Source: Deltaproteobacteria bacterium (GTDB lineage Bacteria; Myxococcota_A; UBA9042; PHBI01). Taken from it: DNA of 64,000 nucleotides. The notes below the pieces were generated by a model. The model made no database searches, was not told the DNA's origin, and saw only the letters and a program-made list of their open reading frames with translations. Positions 16,673 through 27,831 of the stretch are shown here, one piece after another. The translations under genes and the position numbers were made by a program. Every line of letters begins with the position of its first letter. The stretch's first letter is position 1. The DNA is taken from contig JACKFA010000001.1 of the NCBI GenBank assembly GCA_020632715.1, positions 1,736,001 to 1,800,000 on the forward strand. The letters run 5' to 3'.

Positions 16673-19044
16673 TTGCCCTCCGAGGAGCAGATGAGGCCCC
16701 CGGCGCAGTCGGGGAACCAGTCGCAGTCACTGCCTGCGCCGCCGGACCCCTCGAGGCCGCAGCGCTTGCCCACGTCGAACGTCTTGCACGCGAAACCCGC
16801 GCGGCAATCGGCACTCGACGAGCACGGATTCAAGCAGAAGGAGTCGCGACACGAAAGCCCACCCGGGCAGTCTCCGTCGTCGAAGCAGTCGTTGTAGACG
16901 CAGAGGCCCGTGCCGACGTCGCAGATGTCGTCGTCGCCGCAGCTCTGGTAGGTGCAGGCGCTGCCCGTGGTCACGAGCCACGTGAAGGTGTAGCCCGTGC
17001 CGATGTCCCCGCCGACCCGCACGTAGCGCCGCCCGGCGGCCTGCCCGCTGATCGTCGACGCGCGATCCGCGGCCGCGAGCGGCTGCGCGTCGAGCTGCGT
17101 CGAGCCGTCGGCCGCGAACACGACGAGCTCGAGCTTCCCGGCGCCGCTCGCGCGCGTCGCCGTGAAGGTGGCGTTCGCGCCCTGCGGCAGGTCGATGGCG
17201 AACCAGTCCTTGCGACAGCAGATCACGAGCCCGGTCTGCGTGCCGTTCGTGCCGCCGAGGGCGGTCGCGGTGCCGCTCGCGCCGTTGTTGCCGTTCTGAT
17301 CCTCGGTGCACCCGCCGGAGGTCGAGACGAGCAGGCTGTAGGCGCCCTCCATGCTCTCCGGGGGGTAGCCGCTGACCTGCAGCGCGTAGGTGCCGGTCGA
17401 CGGCGCCTTCGCGACGTCGATGACCTCGAAGGGATCGTCGTAGAGCGACGACGCGATGGCCGCTCCGCTCGCGTCGGCGGTGGCGAAGAGGCGGAGGTCG
17501 AGGTCCGCGCCGCCCGTGATCTCCATCCCGATCTCGACGTGCTGGCCGCACGTGACCGGGATCTTCCACCAGTCCTCGTCGCCGCCGCAGATCTGGAGCG
17601 ACGCGGTCTCCGGCGGCGCGGACTTCGCCGTCGCCGGCGTGTCGTTGTCCTCGAAGGCGTCGTCCGTGCAGGCGGCCGTCGGCGCCTCGAACGCGACCTC
17701 GAGCGTGTAGGGGACCTTGAGATCGTCGCCGTCGAAGGGGATGACGACCAAGTAGAGCGTGCGCCCCGCGACCTCGTTCCACGCGAGCCGCTCCGGGCTC
17801 GTGGTGAGCTCGCTGTAGACGAGGGTGTTCTCGTCGTCGTCGAGGAAGAGGTCGAGGTCGGCGAGGGACGGGTCGAAGGTCAGCGTCGCGACGACGCGCG
17901 TGTTGGCCGGCACCGCGATCGCGTAGACGTCCGCGATGTCCGCGCCCCCCGGCTGGTCGCAGATCGAGCGCTGGTAGGTGCCCGGGGTGATCGCCGTCGC
18001 CACCGGGAAGTCGTCGTTCGGCTCGCCCGCGTCGACCGTGCAGGTGCCGGTCGCGTTCGCGACGTTGATCTTCACGGTCGTGAGCGCGGTGAACGAGCCG
18101 TCCTCGGCGCTGAAGCGCACGTCGTAGCTCTTGCCGGCCTCCCCGGCGCCCGGCGTCCAACGGAAGGTCGCGCCCGTGAGCGTGGCGCCGGTGGGCGCGC
18201 CGGAGACGACGCCGTAGGTCAGCGTGTCCCCGTTCGGATCGGTCGCGACGAGCGTGAACGCGAGCTCCTCCCCGACGACCGCCGACTGCGGCGCGAGCTG
18301 CGTGAACACCGGGGGCAGCTGGCCGCCCGTCTGCCCGTCGCTCACGATCAGCTGCACCGTCAGCGAGTCGCTTAGCTCGCCGTCCGACACCGTGAACGTG
18401 ACGCGGTGCGTCATGCCCGCGTCGGCCGCTGCCGGGGTCCAGAGGAAGCGCCCCGTCGCCGGGTCGAGCGTGGCGCCGGTCGGGAGCTGGCGCTCATAGC
18501 CGAAGGTGAGCGTGTCGCCGTCGGGGTCGGTCGCCTCGAGCTCGAGCGCGAAGCCCTGCCCGACGGTGAGCTGCTGGTCGCCGACCGGCGCGAAGACCGG
18601 CGGGTGCGCCTCGAGCTGGTCGACGACCTCGATGCGGACGGTCTCGCGGTCGAAGGCCTGCCCGTCGGAGACGACGAACGTGAGGAAGACGACCTGCCCG
18701 ACGGAGGCCGGCGTCCACTCGAAGCGGTGCGCGGTCTTGTCGAAGCGGGCGCCGTCCGGGAGCGTGCCGTAGAGGGAGTAGGAGAGGGCGTCGCCGTCGG
18801 CGTCCTTGGCGTTCACGACGATGACCAGCGGCTGCCCGACGGCCGCCACGCGGTCGCCGATGCGCTCGAACTCGGGGGCGCTGTTGGCGCCGGTCGAGGT
18901 GTCGATGGGCGTGGTCGTGTCGGTCGGGACGGAGGTGTCGGTCGAGCCGGTGGCGTCGTTGCCGCCGCTCGATGTGCCGTCGTCGCCGCAGGCCGCGACG
19001 AGGACGAGCGCCGCGAGCGCGAGAGGGAGCGTGATGTATCGCAT
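16657..19044 (-). CDS. Lipoprotein with Ig-like (He_PIG) repeats, PPC domains and Cys-rich tail
   Basis: The ATG at 19044 begins MRYITLPLALAALVLVAAC, a lipoprotein signal with C19; nearby upstream ATGs at 19053 and 19062 are alternatives. About 795 residues. Residues about 50-330 hold three putative immunoglobulin/cadherin-like repeats, each with the pattern D-x-D-G-D-x-L-x-Y/F and F-x-W-T-P. Residues about 335-690 hold two or three PPC-like (bacterial pre-peptidase C-terminal) beta domains starting DAGEPNDD or DDAFEDNDTP. The last 90 residues are Cys-rich. No enzyme domain is visible, so it is probably an adhesive or structural surface protein. Its stop overlaps the start of the methyltransferase gene. 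Confidence 0.8.
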   Translation of the reverse strand: MRYITLPLALAALVLVAACGDDGTSSGGNDATGSTDTSVPTDTTTPIDTSTGANSAPEFERIGDRVAAVGQPLVIVVNAKDADGDALSYSLYGTLPDGARFDKTAHRFEWTPASVGQVVFLTFVVSDGQAFDRETVRIEVVDQLEAHPPVFAPVGDQQLTVGQGFALELEATDPDGDTLTFGYERQLPTGATLDPATGRFLWTPAAADAGMTHRVTFTVSDGELSDSLTVQLIVSDGQTGGQLPPVFTQLAPQSAVVGEELAFTLVATDPNGDTLTYGVVSGAPTGATLTGATFRWTPGAGEAGKSYDVRFSAEDGSFTALTTVKINVANATGTCTVDAGEPNDDFPVATAITPGTYQRSICDQPGGADIADVYAIAVPANTRVVATLTFDPSLADLDLFLDDDENTLVYSELTTSPERLAWNEVAGRTLYLVVIPFDGDDLKVPYTLEVAFEAPTAACTDDAFEDNDTPATAKSAPPETASLQICGGDEDWWKIPVTCGQHVEIGMEITGGADLDLRLFATADASGAAIASSLYDDPFEVIDVAKAPSTGTYALQVSGYPPESMEGAYSLLVSTSGGCTEDQNGNNGASGTATALGGTNGTQTGLVICCRKDWFAIDLPQGANATFTATRASGAGKLELVVFAADGSTQLDAQPLAAADRASTISGQAAGRRYVRVGGDIGTGYTFTWLVTTGSACTYQSCGDDDICDVGTGLCVYNDCFDDGDCPGGLSCRDSFCLNPCSSSADCRAGFACKTFDVGKRCGLEGSGGAGSDCDWFPDCAGGLICSSEGKCVQR

Positions 19045-19090
19045 GGGCCGCATCGTAGTCATCGTGCCGGGTCGGGGCAAAGGAGGAACG

Positions 19091-20296
19091 TCACGCGCCG
19101 AGGAGCGCCGCGTGGAGGGCCTGGACGGCGGCCTCGACGTGCTCGCTCGGGAGGACGAAGCCGAGCTCGAGCGGGCCGAGCACGACGCGATAGTCGGCGC
19201 CGGCGAGCTCGGCGACGATGGCGAGGGCTTGCTTCTGGACCTGCGGCTCCTCGCCGAGGCCGGTGCCGATCGCGGTCACGGTGCCGCGGTCCTCGCGGAT
19301 CGCGAGCGCCTGGCCGAAGTGGCCGCGGAGGCTCTCGAGGAGGGCCTTCACGCGGTGCGCGTCGTCGGTCGGGACGAGGGCGTGGAGGGGCTCGGAGCCG
19401 CCGCCCTGGAGGGCGTGCGGGAAGGCGCCCGAGCGCTCCATGAGCTCGAGCAGCGCGGTCGGCTCGTGGCCCGGCTCGAGGCGCAGCTCGAGGACGCGCT
19501 TCCGGTGGGCGAGGGCGGTCACGGGGCGCGGCGTGGGCGCCGGGTTCAGGCGGACGACGGTGCCGGCGTCGTCGCGCGGGCCGAAGGTGGACTTCGCGTA
19601 GATGGCGACGCCCATGCGCGAGGCGTACTCGACGCAGTCCTGGTTCAGGACCTTCGAGCCGGAGCGGGCGAGGGCGACCATCTCGCCGTGGGAGAGCTCG
19701 GGGAGGCGGGTCGCGTCGGGGGCGAGGCGCGGGTCGGCGGTGTAGACGCCGTCGACGTCGCTGCAGATCTCGCAGTGCTCGGCGCCGAGGGCGGCGGCGA
19801 GGGCGACGGCGGTCGTGTCGGTGCCGCCGCGGCCGAGGGTCGTGATCTCGCGGCCGTAGCTGACGCCCTGGTAGCCGGCGACGACGATGATCTTGCCGGC
19901 GTCGAGCTCGTCGAGGAGGCGCCAGGGGCGGACCTCGACGATGCGGGCGCGGTTGTGGCGCGCGGTCGTGATGATGCCGGACTGGGAGCCCGTGAAGGAG
20001 ACGGCGCGGTGGCCGCGCTCCTCGAGGGCGATGGCGAGGAGGGCGGTCGAGATGCGCTCGCCGACGCTCATGAGCATGTCGAGCTCGCGCGGGGCGGGGT
20101 TCTGCGAGAGCTCCTTCGCCTGCGTGAGGAGGCCGTCGGTGGTCTTGCCCATGGCGCTCACGACCGCGACCACGCGGTAGCCGGCGGCGACGGTGGCCGC
20201 GACGCGGTCGGCGACGGCCGCGACCTTCTCGAGGGTCGCGAGCGAGCTGCCGCCGTACTTCTGCACCACGATGGGGCGCTGTGCCGACTCCGTCAT
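19091..20296 (-). CDS. lysC: Aspartate kinase
   Basis: This 401-residue enzyme phosphorylates L-aspartate, the first step to lysine, threonine and methionine. The nucleotide-binding start VVQKYGGSS (K13-S17) is intact, as are FTGSQSGI, GRGGTDTTAVALAAALGA and SDVDGVYTADPR. The last 140 residues form the pair of ACT domains that usually bind lysine or threonine as feedback inhibitors. GAGGAGAGG precedes the ATG. It stands alone, divergent from pepA, and no lysine riboswitch is seen upstream. The second ACT domain is rather divergent from the common MS(V/I)VG pattern, so the feedback ligand is uncertain. Confidence 0.93.
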   Translation of the reverse strand: MTESAQRPIVVQKYGGSSLATLEKVAAVADRVAATVAAGYRVVAVVSAMGKTTDGLLTQAKELSQNPAPRELDMLMSVGERISTALLAIALEERGHRAVSFTGSQSGIITTARHNRARIVEVRPWRLLDELDAGKIIVVAGYQGVSYGREITTLGRGGTDTTAVALAAALGAEHCEICSDVDGVYTADPRLAPDATRLPELSHGEMVALARSGSKVLNQDCVEYASRMGVAIYAKSTFGPRDDAGTVVRLNPAPTPRPVTALAHRKRVLELRLEPGHEPTALLELMERSGAFPHALQGGGSEPLHALVPTDDAHRVKALLESLRGHFGQALAIREDRGTVTAIGTGLGEEPQVQKQALAIVAELAGADYRVVLGPLELGFVLPSEHVEAAVQALHAALLGA

Positions 20297-20516
20297 GACC
20301 GCCTCTCCTCGCTCGCCGTCGTGTCCGCCGTGAGTCCCGCGCGCCGCTCCGACGCCGGGGATCTCGCAGGCGAATCCTACAGGTCGGGCGCGCCGTCAAC
20401 CACGAACCCCGGGGAGCCGCCGCCCGCGCCGGGGCGCGCGTCGAGACCCTTGCGGTCCCCCATGGGTTGTGGTTTGAAGGGTCCCCCACTGATTCGATGG
20501 ATCGACGGAGCGCCTG

Positions 20517-22001
<1,485 letters not shown>

Positions 22002-22004
22002 GCC

Positions 22005-22607
<603 letters not shown>

Positions 22608-22632
22608 GCGACCGCGACGCGGCGCCACGGTG

Positions 22633-22647
22633 GTGAACGTCGTTCAC
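22633..22647. promoter_or_regulatory. Palindrome GTGAACGTCGTTCAC (site 1 after ssb)
   Basis: This is a perfect 7+1+7 palindrome. It lies 26 bases after the ssb stop, between convergent ssb and the TPR gene. The same 15-base pattern with a variable centre occurs at 22703-22717, 2879-2893 and 58175-58189. Odd-centred palindromes like this are typical of TetR-type operators or chromosome-organising sites, but the binding protein is unknown. Confidence 0.7.
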
Positions 22648-22698
22648 GCGGGCACGACGAGCTCGCGCGAGCGGCGCGTGGTCCTCGGCCGACGGTTG

Positions 22699-22721
22699 CC
22701 CGGTGAACGACGTTCACCGGG
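22699..22721. terminator. Extended palindrome after ssb; possible bidirectional terminator or protein site
   Basis: Eleven-base arms CCCGGTGAACG and CGTTCACCGGG flank a single A, so the core is GTGAACGACGTTCAC. It sits between convergent ssb and the TPR gene, where a bidirectional terminator would be useful. No T-run follows, the loop would have to open from the centre, and the core is repeated elsewhere. A protein-binding role is therefore at least as likely. Confidence 0.5.
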
Positions 22722-22739
22722 CGCCGGGCGAACGTCGCC

Positions 22740-23834
22740 TCAGAGCTTCTCGAGGAGCGCCTGGATCTCGGGGGCGCGGCGCCCGCTCGGATAGCGCTTG
22801 AGATAGCGCTCGTAGTACCCGCGCGCCTCGGCCTTCCGCCCCTGCTCCTGCGCGATCGAGCCGAGCAGGAGGAGCGCGGTCGCGTGCGTCGGGCTCCCGC
22901 GCAGGACGGCCTCGAGGTCGCTCTTGGCGGCGTCCATCTTCTTCGTCTCGAAGTAGGCCTGGCCGCGGCCGACGAGGGCCTTCGAGTTGCCCGGCTCGGC
23001 GGCGAGGGCCTTCGTGTAGCCGTCGATGGCGCCGCGCCAGTCGCGCTTCGCCGCCGCGGCCGACGCCTCCTCGATGGCCTTCGCGGCGGCTGCCTTCGCG
23101 TCCGGCGCGGCGGGCTTCGGCGCCTCGACCTTCGTCTCCGGCTCGGCCGCCTTCGTCTCGACGGGCTCGGCCTTCGCGGGCGGCTCGGCCTTGGCCGCGA
23201 CGGTCTTCTCGGGCTCCGCCGCGACGGCGACCTTGTCGGGCTCGGCCTTCTTCTCGGGGGCGGCCTTGGCGATCGCGGGCTCGGCCTTCTTCTCGGGCTC
23301 GGCCTTCTTCTCGGGCTCGGCCTTCTTCTCGGGCGCGGCGGCCGTCACCGCCTTCTTCTCGGGCTCGGCCTTCGCGACCACCGGCTCCGACCTCGGCTCG
23401 GGCTCGGTCTTCGCGACCGCGGGCTCGGGCGGCGCCGCGGGCTCCTCGACGGCGGGCTCGGCGGGCGGCTCGGCGTCGGCGACGGCGGGCTCGCTGTCGT
23501 CCGCGCCCGCCGCGGCGACGCGGTCGCGGCGCGCCTCGATGAGCTGATCGAGGCTCTGGGCGAGCGCGGAGTCGTCGAGCAGCGCCGTGCCGCTCCGGGC
23601 CTGGGCGAGCGCGATGGCCTTCGCCTGCGCCGCGGTCGGCCCGCTCGGGGGCGGCGCCGGCTCGGCGGCGCTCGAGCCGCTGAACGCGCCGAGGGCGACG
23701 CCCGCCGCGACCACGACGACGATGAGGCCGCCGAGCACGATCGCCGCGACGCTCCGCCGATCCCGCCCGTGGCCCGGCATGTCGTCGAAACCGCCGCCGT
23801 CGAACCAGCTGTCCTCGTGTGAGTCGTGTCCCAT
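22740..23834 (-). CDS. Membrane-anchored protein with KAEPE-rich linker and C-terminal TPR domain
   Basis: The ATG at 23834 is preceded by GGGAGG; a longer frame starting at 23861 is less likely. The 364-residue protein has a short charged cytoplasmic start, one transmembrane helix (residues 29-50), and a long low-complexity linker rich in Ala, Glu, Pro and Lys (about 100-250). The linker includes several tandem AEPEKK units. At least three tetratricopeptide repeats follow (about 260-364, e.g. AIDGYTKALAAEPGNSKALVGRGQAYFE). The linker probably spans the periplasm, and the TPR part would bind partners there. I recognise no specific family. It converges on ssb. Confidence 0.8.
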   Translation of the reverse strand: MGHDSHEDSWFDGGGFDDMPGHGRDRRSVAAIVLGGLIVVVVAAGVALGAFSGSSAAEPAPPPSGPTAAQAKAIALAQARSGTALLDDSALAQSLDQLIEARRDRVAAAGADDSEPAVADAEPPAEPAVEEPAAPPEPAVAKTEPEPRSEPVVAKAEPEKKAVTAAAPEKKAEPEKKAEPEKKAEPAIAKAAPEKKAEPDKVAVAAEPEKTVAAKAEPPAKAEPVETKAAEPETKVEAPKPAAPDAKAAAAKAIEEASAAAAKRDWRGAIDGYTKALAAEPGNSKALVGRGQAYFETKKMDAAKSDLEAVLRGSPTHATALLLLGSIAQEQGRKAEARGYYERYLKRYPSGRRAPEIQALLEKL

Positions 23835-24041
23835 CGGGCCTCCCGCGCCGCAAGGTATCACCGTTCTACGCGCGACGGGAGCATACGATCTTCAGGACCG
23901 GGCGCCGAGCGCCGACCTAGAGCGGTGCCGGACGGTCGGTACGGACCGGAGCCGCTTCTACGGGGCTTCCTTGACCTTTCCGGGGACCCAACCGATGATC
24001 CCGGCGGTCTGTGGGCGGCTCGCTCGAGCCAGGGGAACGCG

Positions 24042-25655
24042 ATGCACGACAACGTGGAGAAGCACGTCACGGGCGGCACGGCCGCCGCGAGGATCCTCCG
24101 CCGGCTGGCCGGCGCGCTGGTCATCGTGGCGCTGGCGGTGCCGGCGTGCGACTCGACGGTCACCGAGAGTGACCTGATGAAGTGGACGAACAACGACCTC
24201 GGGCTCGCCCGCATCAAGGAGGTCGTCGCCGATCCGAAGCAGCCGATGGACACGCGCGTGCGCGCGCTCGAGGTGGTCGTCGAGAAGGGCTTCCCGCTGC
24301 GCGTGCGCGGCATGCTCGACGCCATCGTCGACGACGCCGACCGCGACACCGTCTCCCGGCGCCTCGCGGACCAGCTCCTCAAGCACGTCGAGAACAAGTC
24401 GGCCGCCCAGTACGACGCGAAGGACACGCTGATGTCGATGGAGACCCTCCTCGACAAGGAGGTCTTCGAGCACGTCAAGAAGTCGGTCGCCGAGTGGGCG
24501 TTCGCGGACGTGACGTGGGACTCGCCGTCGGAGGAGGTCCAGCAGAAGATCCAGTCGCGCATCTATGTGGGGCAGATCGAGGCGCTCGGGCACTACGGCT
24601 GGAACACGGCCGGGATCCTCATCGCGAACGGCTTCGCGGTCGACAAGATGGCGCGCTTCCTCGGCGCCGCGAAGGATCCCGTGGCGACGGACCTGCTCCT
24701 GAAGGGGATGCGCAAGCTGCACGCCTCGGTCGGCGCGCAGGGCTATCAGCTCGACGCGCTGCGCTCCTCGGAGAGCCCCGCGGCGGCCGCCTACCTGCTC
24801 GAGATGTACCTGAACGAGTCGCTCGACGACGAGATCCGCGCCGGCGCGTTCAACGTGGCGGTCGAGATGATGGGCCTCCCCGGCATGAAGAAGGACCACA
24901 AGCTCGTCGACGAGCAGCTGAAGAAGCTGATGGCGGGCGACGTGGTCGCCGATCGCTGGCTCGGCGCGCTGAACCTCGTGCACCTCTCGGGCACCGAGAA
25001 CCTCGACATCATCATGGCGTCGTTCAAGGACGACGGGAAGTACAAGGAGGGGCAGGAGGACCCCGCGAAGTCCACGATGGACCTCTGCCTCGACCTCCAC
25101 GACCTCGGCCTCGAGAAGGAGGCGAACGCGAAGCTCATGCCGGTCTTGCAGAACGGCAACCGGATCCAGAAGTCGATCGCCATCGTGTGCCTCAAGGCGA
25201 ACCACGCGACCGAGGCGCGCGCGGACCTGAAGGCCCTCGCGGCGAAGGCGGGCACGCCCGACGATCCCTCCATCGACGACTTCCTCGGTGAGGAGCTGAC
25301 CCTCGGGAAGCTCGCGCAGAACGCGCTCGACGGCCTCGACCTCCTCGACGAGGTCGACAAGGACAAGGCCGCCGGGAAGTACACCGACGAGCAGGCGTCG
25401 CAGCGCCGGCTCAGCATCACCTTCAAGCTCGCGCTCACGGGGGACGCGTACAAGCAGGAGGTCGAGAAGGACTACCAGGGCTGGCTCGAGGAGCAGAAGG
25501 CGCCGCCGCCGGCGCCTCCCGAGGCCCCCAAGGACGGGGCCGCGCCCGCGGCGCCGGGGGGCGCTCCTGCGCCGGGCGGCGAGGCACCAGCCGAGGCGCC
25601 GGCGCCGGGCGGTGCGCCCGCGGAGGCGCCTGCCCCAGCGCCCGGGACCCCCTGA
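24042..25655 (+). CDS. Lipoprotein with HEAT-like helical repeats and Pro/Ala-rich tail
   Basis: The ATG at 24042 is chosen because AGGGG precedes it and a lipoprotein signal follows (ALAVPAC, C36). The 537-residue protein is largely helical. Paired helices at regular spacing resemble HEAT/Armadillo repeats; for example residues 55-110 and 180-330, with phrases such as DTRVRALEVVVEKG and RAGAFNVAVEMM. The last 50 residues are a Pro/Ala/Gly linker that could cross peptidoglycan or extend from the surface. No catalytic motif is visible. It is divergent from the TPR gene. The upstream 207 bases hold no promoter I can support. Confidence 0.75.
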   Translation: MHDNVEKHVTGGTAAARILRRLAGALVIVALAVPACDSTVTESDLMKWTNNDLGLARIKEVVADPKQPMDTRVRALEVVVEKGFPLRVRGMLDAIVDDADRDTVSRRLADQLLKHVENKSAAQYDAKDTLMSMETLLDKEVFEHVKKSVAEWAFADVTWDSPSEEVQQKIQSRIYVGQIEALGHYGWNTAGILIANGFAVDKMARFLGAAKDPVATDLLLKGMRKLHASVGAQGYQLDALRSSESPAAAAYLLEMYLNESLDDEIRAGAFNVAVEMMGLPGMKKDHKLVDEQLKKLMAGDVVADRWLGALNLVHLSGTENLDIIMASFKDDGKYKEGQEDPAKSTMDLCLDLHDLGLEKEANAKLMPVLQNGNRIQKSIAIVCLKANHATEARADLKALAAKAGTPDDPSIDDFLGEELTLGKLAQNALDGLDLLDEVDKDKAAGKYTDEQASQRRLSITFKLALTGDAYKQEVEKDYQGWLEEQKAPPPAPPEAPKDGAAPAAPGGAPAPGGEAPAEAPAPGGAPAEAPAPAPGTP

Positions 25656-25773
25656 GTCGCGGCCGTCGCCTCCGCGTCAGCGTGGTCTGCTCCTCGCGAC
25701 GCGGGGAGGGCTCGCAGAACCGCACGGGCGTCGCCGCGAGCTGCTCGCGGAGCGATGAGGCCCGCGGGGAGCG

Positions 25774-27513
25774 CTACCAGAGGCGACGGTAGGCGGGCTG
25801 CTGCGCGCCGAGGCGGGCGGCCTCGGCCATCATGACGTCGGTGAGCGGGCGCAGCGAGGCGCGCTCGAGGGCGCTCACGGGGATGGCGCCGCGCGCGCGG
25901 GCGAGGTTCGCGGCGTTCTCGGGGGCGCGGTCCATCTTGTTGAAGACGAGGATCCGCGGCTTCTCGTCGGCGCCGAGCTCGTGGAGGATGCGCTCGACGG
26001 CGGCCATGCGCTCGTCCCAGCCCTCGGTCGAGACGTCGACGACGTGGAGCAGGAAGTCGGCCTCGGTCAGCTCCTCGAGCGTGGCCTTGAAGGCGGCCAC
26101 GAGGTCCTCGGGGAGGTCGCGGATGAAGCCGACCGTGTCGGTCAGGACGATCTCCACCTCGTTCGGGAAGCGGAGGCGGCGCGTCGTGGGATCGAGCGTC
26201 GCGAAGAGCTTGTCCTCGGCGAGGACGTCGCTGTTGGTGAGCGCGTTCAGGAGCGTCGACTTGCCCGCGTTCGTGTAGCCGACGATGGCGATCACGGGGG
26301 CCGTGCCTTCCTGGCGGCGGCGGCGGCGGTTCGCGCGCTGCTTCGACAGCTCCTCGATCCGGCGCTGGAGCGCCGTGATACGGTCCTTCGCGCGGCGGCG
26401 ATCGATCTCGAGCTTCGTCTCGCCGGGGCCGCGGCCGCCGATGCCGCCCGTGAGGCGCGACAGCGCCGTGTTGCGGCCGGAGAGGCGCGGGAGGAGGTAC
26501 TTCAGCTGCGCGAGCTCGACCTGGAGCTTGCCGGCGCCGCTCGTGGCGCGCTGGGCGAAGATGTCGAGGATGAGCTGGCTCCGGTCGATGACCTTGAGCT
26601 CGACGGCGTCGCCGATGCTGCGGACCTGCGACGGGGAGAGGTCCTGGTCGAAGATCACGAGGTCCGCGTCGTGGTGCATCGTGTCGAGCACGAGCTCCTC
26701 GAGCTTGCCGCGGCCGATGACGTAGCGCGGGTCGGGCTCCCGTCGGCGCTGGACGAGCGTGTCGACGATGGAGACGCCGGCCGTGCGGGCGAGCTCGCGG
26801 AGCTCGTCGAGGGAGCGCTGCACGGAGGAGGCGTCGGTCGGCTCGCTCGTCACGTGGACGGCGATGGCCCGGACCTCGCCCTCGCGCGACTCGACGACGC
26901 GCTGGGTCTCCGCGAACTGGTCCTCGAGGTCGGTGATGAAGCCGTCGAAGTCGAGGTCGAGCGCGGCGACGTCGGTCGGCGGGAGGACCTCCCAGACCTC
27001 GCCCGTCGGGGTGGGCGGGATCAGGTGCGCGACCTCGATGGAGGCGGCGCGACCGTCGGTGGCGATCTGGAGGACCCCGATGAGGTCGAGCTGGAGCAGG
27101 CTCAGGTCCGTGAGGTCGTCGCGCGAGAGGGGCTCGCCGAGGACGTGGGTGTGCACGAGGCGGACACCGCGGAACCGGCTGCGCCCGGCGCGCTGGCGCC
27201 CGAGGTCGGGGAGCACGAGCTTGTCGCTGTCGCCGACGATGACGTGCTGCACCTGCCCACGGCGGTCGAGGATCACGCCGACCTGGCGGCGCAGCTCCTG
27301 CGAGATCGCGGCCATGAAGTTCGCGAGCTCGGTCGTGACGACCTCGTCGCTCGGGACGCTGCGCCGGAAGATGCGCTCGAGCGCATGCTTCTGGGCTGCC
27401 TTGAGGCCGCTGAGGTTGCCTGAGACCTGATGACTGATGGGAGCCTCTCGACGCCTCGCGGAGGTTCGGGCGAGGCGGCTCGGGACTCTAATCACCCGCC
27501 GCGCAGGCGGCAA
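25774..27513 (-). CDS. hflX: GTPase HflX (long form)
   Basis: HflX binds the 50S subunit and splits stalled ribosomes. This 579-residue form has an extra N-terminal domain (GNLSGLKAAQKHALERIFRR...GVILDRRGQVQHVIVGD). The usual HflX domain follows (YVIGRGKLEEL, LTGGIGGRGPGETKLEIDRRR). The GTPase domain carries G1 GYTNAGKST (about residue 411), G3 DTVGFIRDLP and G4 NKMD. The start is uncertain: TTG at 27513 or GTG at 27495, because family similarity begins around residue 30. A TACAAT at 27594-27599 on the minus strand may be its -10. It is divergent from the outer-membrane protein gene. Confidence 0.93.
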   Translation of the reverse strand: MPPARRVIRVPSRLARTSARRREAPISHQVSGNLSGLKAAQKHALERIFRRSVPSDEVVTTELANFMAAISQELRRQVGVILDRRGQVQHVIVGDSDKLVLPDLGRQRAGRSRFRGVRLVHTHVLGEPLSRDDLTDLSLLQLDLIGVLQIATDGRAASIEVAHLIPPTPTGEVWEVLPPTDVAALDLDFDGFITDLEDQFAETQRVVESREGEVRAIAVHVTSEPTDASSVQRSLDELRELARTAGVSIVDTLVQRRREPDPRYVIGRGKLEELVLDTMHHDADLVIFDQDLSPSQVRSIGDAVELKVIDRSQLILDIFAQRATSGAGKLQVELAQLKYLLPRLSGRNTALSRLTGGIGGRGPGETKLEIDRRRAKDRITALQRRIEELSKQRANRRRRRQEGTAPVIAIVGYTNAGKSTLLNALTNSDVLAEDKLFATLDPTTRRLRFPNEVEIVLTDTVGFIRDLPEDLVAAFKATLEELTEADFLLHVVDVSTEGWDERMAAVERILHELGADEKPRILVFNKMDRAPENAANLARARGAIPVSALERASLRPLTDVMMAEAARLGAQQPAYRRLW

Positions 27514-27831
27514 GGACGCCGGGCCGCGAGGCTCCTTCGCCCCGTCCCGCGCGACGAACCCGGTTCTTTAACGAGAACGAGGTAAGGAAACCAATTGTAT
27601 CGGCTGCTTGCGCGCGATATCGAACCTTGTCGAAGGCGCTCCGCTTCGCGCATAGTGCGCCCTCGACCCCGAGAGGGGACGCCGCATCAAATCGACAACG
27701 ACGAGGCGACCGCTGCCGACAGGCGCGACCGCCACGTAGCGCATGGCGGAGCCTTGACACATCGTCACAGGGACCGCTATAGGCCGTCCGCTTCACCCCA
27801 GGGCGAAGAATCGGCGACAGGGAGCCCAGAC
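27514..27831. other. 318-base divergent regulatory region between hflX and the outer-membrane protein gene
   Basis: On the plus strand it holds the strong promoter at 27754-27783. On the minus strand TACAAT (27594-27599) is a plausible -10 for hflX, though the -35 region is poor. The stretch 27560-27620 is unusually A+T-rich for this window, as expected for a promoter area. No gene is seen. Confidence 0.6.
27754..27783 (+). promoter_or_regulatory. Sigma70-type promoter for the outer-membrane protein/metalloprotease locus
   Basis: A perfect TTGACA (27754-27759) and TATAGG (27778-27783) are 18 bases apart. The start codon at 27832 lies about 40 bases after the expected transcription start. It is one of the best promoter matches in the window and would drive 27832-28962 and perhaps the two metalloprotease genes behind it. 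Confidence 0.75.

Noticed and set aside
20297..20516. Lysine riboswitch upstream of lysC
   Set aside because: No lysine-riboswitch core could be recognised in the 220 bases between lysC and pepA.
22633..22721. parS or matS sites
   Set aside because: The palindrome differs from the parS core TTTCACGTGAAA and from matS GTGACRNYGTCAC, so neither name is justified.
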